A stretch of DNA of 8,320 nucleotides from Chromatiales bacterium (lineage in GTDB: Bacteria > Pseudomonadota > Gammaproteobacteria > UBA6429 > Thiohalophilaceae). This document shows positions 6,614 through 8,320 of this stretch, one piece after another. The stretch is from positions 1-8,320 of the forward strand of contig JALUTJ010000447.1 in NCBI GenBank assembly GCA_027057985.1. The letters are read 5' to 3'. Position 1 is the stretch's first letter. Every line of letters begins with the position of its first letter. The notes beneath the pieces were generated by a model. The model saw nothing but the letters and a program-made list of their open reading frames with translations. It was not told where the DNA came from and did no database searches. The position numbers and the translations under genes are program-made.

Positions 6614-8230
6614 ATGGACTTTGAATGGGTAGCATTAGCACTGGGTGACATTAGCTGGATCTTTCTGGCTTTTCTGTTTGGGTTTCTGGCAAGACTGGTC
6701 AGCCTGCCGCCGATGGTGGGTTTTCTGTTAACCGGCTTTGTTCTCAATTATTATGGTGTAACAGCCGGAGACACATTGCAGAAGCTGTCTGATCTTGGTA
6801 TTACCCTGTTACTTTTTACCATTGGTCTGAAACTCAATCTGAATATTCTGATTCGGCCACAGGTGTGGCTGGTAACGGCGCTACATTCCACCATTATCAC
6901 CCTGTTTTTTTCCGCGCTGGTTTATGCCGCTGTACTTGCCGGTGTTTCTCAGTTTTCTGATTTAACAATAAGCCATGCACTCCTGATTGGCTTTGCCCTG
7001 AGTTTTTCCAGTACTGTTTTTGTCGTCAAGCTGCTGGAAGAAAAAGGAGAAATGCGCTCGTTACATGGACGTATTGCGATCGGTATACTGGTTATGCAGG
7101 ATCTTGTCGCGGTTATTTTTCTGGCAATTTCCACGGGCAAGCTACCGGAGGTATGGTCGTTGTTCTTGTTGCTACTGATTCCTCTACGCCCTTTGCTACA
7201 CTACCTGCTGCAGAAAACCGGGCATGGTGAATTACTGATTCTATATGGCCTGGTGCTTGCTCTTGGTGGTGCAGAGTTATTTGAACTGGTTGGTGTAAAA
7301 GGTGACCTTGGGGCACTGGTGATGGGGCTGATGTTATCAGCACATGTCAAGTCAACTGAAATGTCAAAAGCCATGCTGGGATTCAAAGATCTTTTTCTGG
7401 TCGGCTTCTTTCTTTCAATTGGCATGGCTGGACATGTCACTACTGAAATTGTGTTGATAAGCCTTATGCTGTTGCCGCTGGTGTTCATAAAGTCAGCACT
7501 ATTCTTTGTTCTGATGACCCGCTTTAAATTACGTGCCCGGACTGCGTTTCTTGCTACGCTAAATCTGACAAACTTCAGTGAGTTTGGCCTGATCACAGCA
7601 GCAATAGGTGCCAGCAATGGCTGGCTGGGGAGCGAGTGGTTAATTATTATCGCAATTACTTTATCTTTATCATTTATTCTTGCTGCACCATTAAACCATA
7701 TTGATGATCGTATCTATGGCAGTCTTAAAAAGACTTTATTACAATTTCAGAGTCAAACCCGGTTGCCTGACGATCAATTGCTGGACAGCCGTGGTAGTAC
7801 TATTGCCATTTTTGGAATGGGGCGCGTGGGAACAGGGGCGTATGACAAAATGCGTGAGTATCATGGTGATACGGTTGTAGGAGTTGATTTTGATAATGAG
7901 CGGGTCAAAGCACATCAGCAAAAAGGTAGAAACATTTTACATGGTGATCCCAGTGATGCAGATTTCTGGGAAAAGATAGGCAAGGATCACAGCATCAAGC
8001 TGGTAATGCTGGCTTTGCCAAATATACAGGCCAACCTTGATGCGCTTGAACAGTTAAAGAAGATTAATTTTAGGGGACATATATCTGCGACAGCCCGCTT
8101 CCCTGATGAAGTGACTTTGTTAAGTCAGGCTGGGGCAACAGAAGTCTTTAATATTTATACAGAAGCCGGTGCAGGCTTTGCCGAGCATGTTGAAATGCAT
8201 CTCGCGACAGAAGCAGGAAACAATCAATGA
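6614..8230 (+). CDS. CPA2 (Kef-type) cation:proton antiporter with C-terminal TrkA-N domain
   Basis: This 538-residue inner-membrane antiporter of the CPA2 family would exchange K+ or Na+ for H+. Residues 1-360 are largely hydrophobic (about 12 or 13 spans), with the family entry motif LPPMVGFLLTGFVL at 31-44, LLLFTIGLKL at 65-74, the conserved Gln162-Asp163 pair (MQDLVAV) expected at the ion site, and LTNFSEFGLI (318-327) at the later conserved helix. A soluble TrkA-N/RCK domain follows from about 396, with GMGRVG (401-406) and an acidic residue after the next strand (VGVDFD, 422-427), suggesting NAD(H) or nucleotide control. The organisation resembles KefB/KefC and YbaL; the exact ion cannot be read. 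An in-frame stop at 6608-6610 fixes ATG 6614 as the earliest start. Its ribosome site is poor and lies in a hairpin. The next ORF overlaps its stop by 4 nt. Confidence 0.9.
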   Translation: MDFEWVALALGDISWIFLAFLFGFLARLVSLPPMVGFLLTGFVLNYYGVTAGDTLQKLSDLGITLLLFTIGLKLNLNILIRPQVWLVTALHSTIITLFFSALVYAAVLAGVSQFSDLTISHALLIGFALSFSSTVFVVKLLEEKGEMRSLHGRIAIGILVMQDLVAVIFLAISTGKLPEVWSLFLLLLIPLRPLLHYLLQKTGHGELLILYGLVLALGGAELFELVGVKGDLGALVMGLMLSAHVKSTEMSKAMLGFKDLFLVGFFLSIGMAGHVTTEIVLISLMLLPLVFIKSALFFVLMTRFKLRARTAFLATLNLTNFSEFGLITAAIGASNGWLGSEWLIIIAITLSLSFILAAPLNHIDDRIYGSLKKTLLQFQSQTRLPDDQLLDSRGSTIAIFGMGRVGTGAYDKMREYHGDTVVGVDFDNERVKAHQQKGRNILHGDPSDADFWEKIGKDHSIKLVMLALPNIQANLDALEQLKKINFRGHISATARFPDEVTLLSQAGATEVFNIYTEAGAGFAEHVEMHLATEAGNNQ

Positions 8231-8320
8231 TAAGAAAGATCAGAAGAAATAAACGAGAATATATCGCGCCCTGGGAAAAAGCCTTCGACAAGGTGCTAAG
8301 CCCGCTGGAAGATTTTATCC
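8227..8320 (+). CDS. nhaA: N-terminus of a probable Na+/H+ antiporter NhaA (cut by window edge)
   Basis: An open frame starts at ATG 8227, overlapping the CPA2 antiporter stop (ATGA), with AGGA 8 nt upstream, and stays open for 31 codons to the window end. The visible peptide has a basic head (MIRKIRRNKREY) then APWEKAFDKVLSPLEDFI. The latter resembles the amphipathic lead-in (a pattern like SPFEEFIH) found just before the first membrane helix in long-N-terminus NhaA proteins. Overlap implies translational coupling to the CPA2 gene, and the presence of nhaR in the window supports a sodium-antiporter identity. The match rests on a short segment and memory; a different membrane protein is possible. 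Confidence 0.55.
   Translation, partial: MIRKIRRNKREYIAPWEKAFDKVLSPLEDFI

Overview
The window looks like a chromosomal segment of a gammaproteobacterium. That rests on a periplasmic fatty acid cis/trans isomerase (CTI), an NhaR-type LysR regulator, a gamma-type HtpX, and a DsrC/TusE family sulfur-relay protein. By eye the base composition is moderate, a little under half G+C, and even along the window. No tRNA, rRNA, insertion sequence, CRISPR array or phage gene was seen. The sequence does not fix the genus.

Left half (85-3617, minus strand): three closely spaced genes read leftward and probably form one transcript. They are an unrecognised 184-residue helical protein with an internal duplication, a secreted GlcG/HbpS (DUF336) protein, and a c-type-cytochrome-like CTI. 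CTI converts cis to trans unsaturated acyl chains in membrane phospholipids, a fast response to solvents, heat or osmotic stress. A strong hairpin terminator (3697-3727) separates this group from the next minus-strand gene, a DsrC/TusE-like protein (3743-4078). An AT-rich spacer (4079-4263) lies upstream of that gene and holds a possible Rrf2/IscR-type operator.

Right half (4264-8320): nhaR is on the minus strand. Divergent from it is a plus-strand run: an HPF/RaiA-like ribosome hibernation factor, the membrane metalloprotease HtpX, a CPA2 (Kef-type) cation:proton antiporter with a C-terminal nucleotide-binding domain, and a truncated ORF overlapping the antiporter stop. The ORF's visible N-terminus resembles the start of NhaA Na+/H+ antiporters. 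If so, nhaR and nhaA flank a block of stress genes.

Taken together the window reads as an envelope and ion stress neighbourhood: membrane lipid remodelling (CTI), membrane protein quality control (HtpX), ribosome protection (HPF) and cation/proton homeostasis (NhaR, CPA2, putative NhaA). Most genes are members of known families. The less explained items are the 184-residue duplicated protein, the cysteine arrangement of the DsrC-like protein, a second CH-type motif in CTI, and the hairpin in front of the CPA2 gene.
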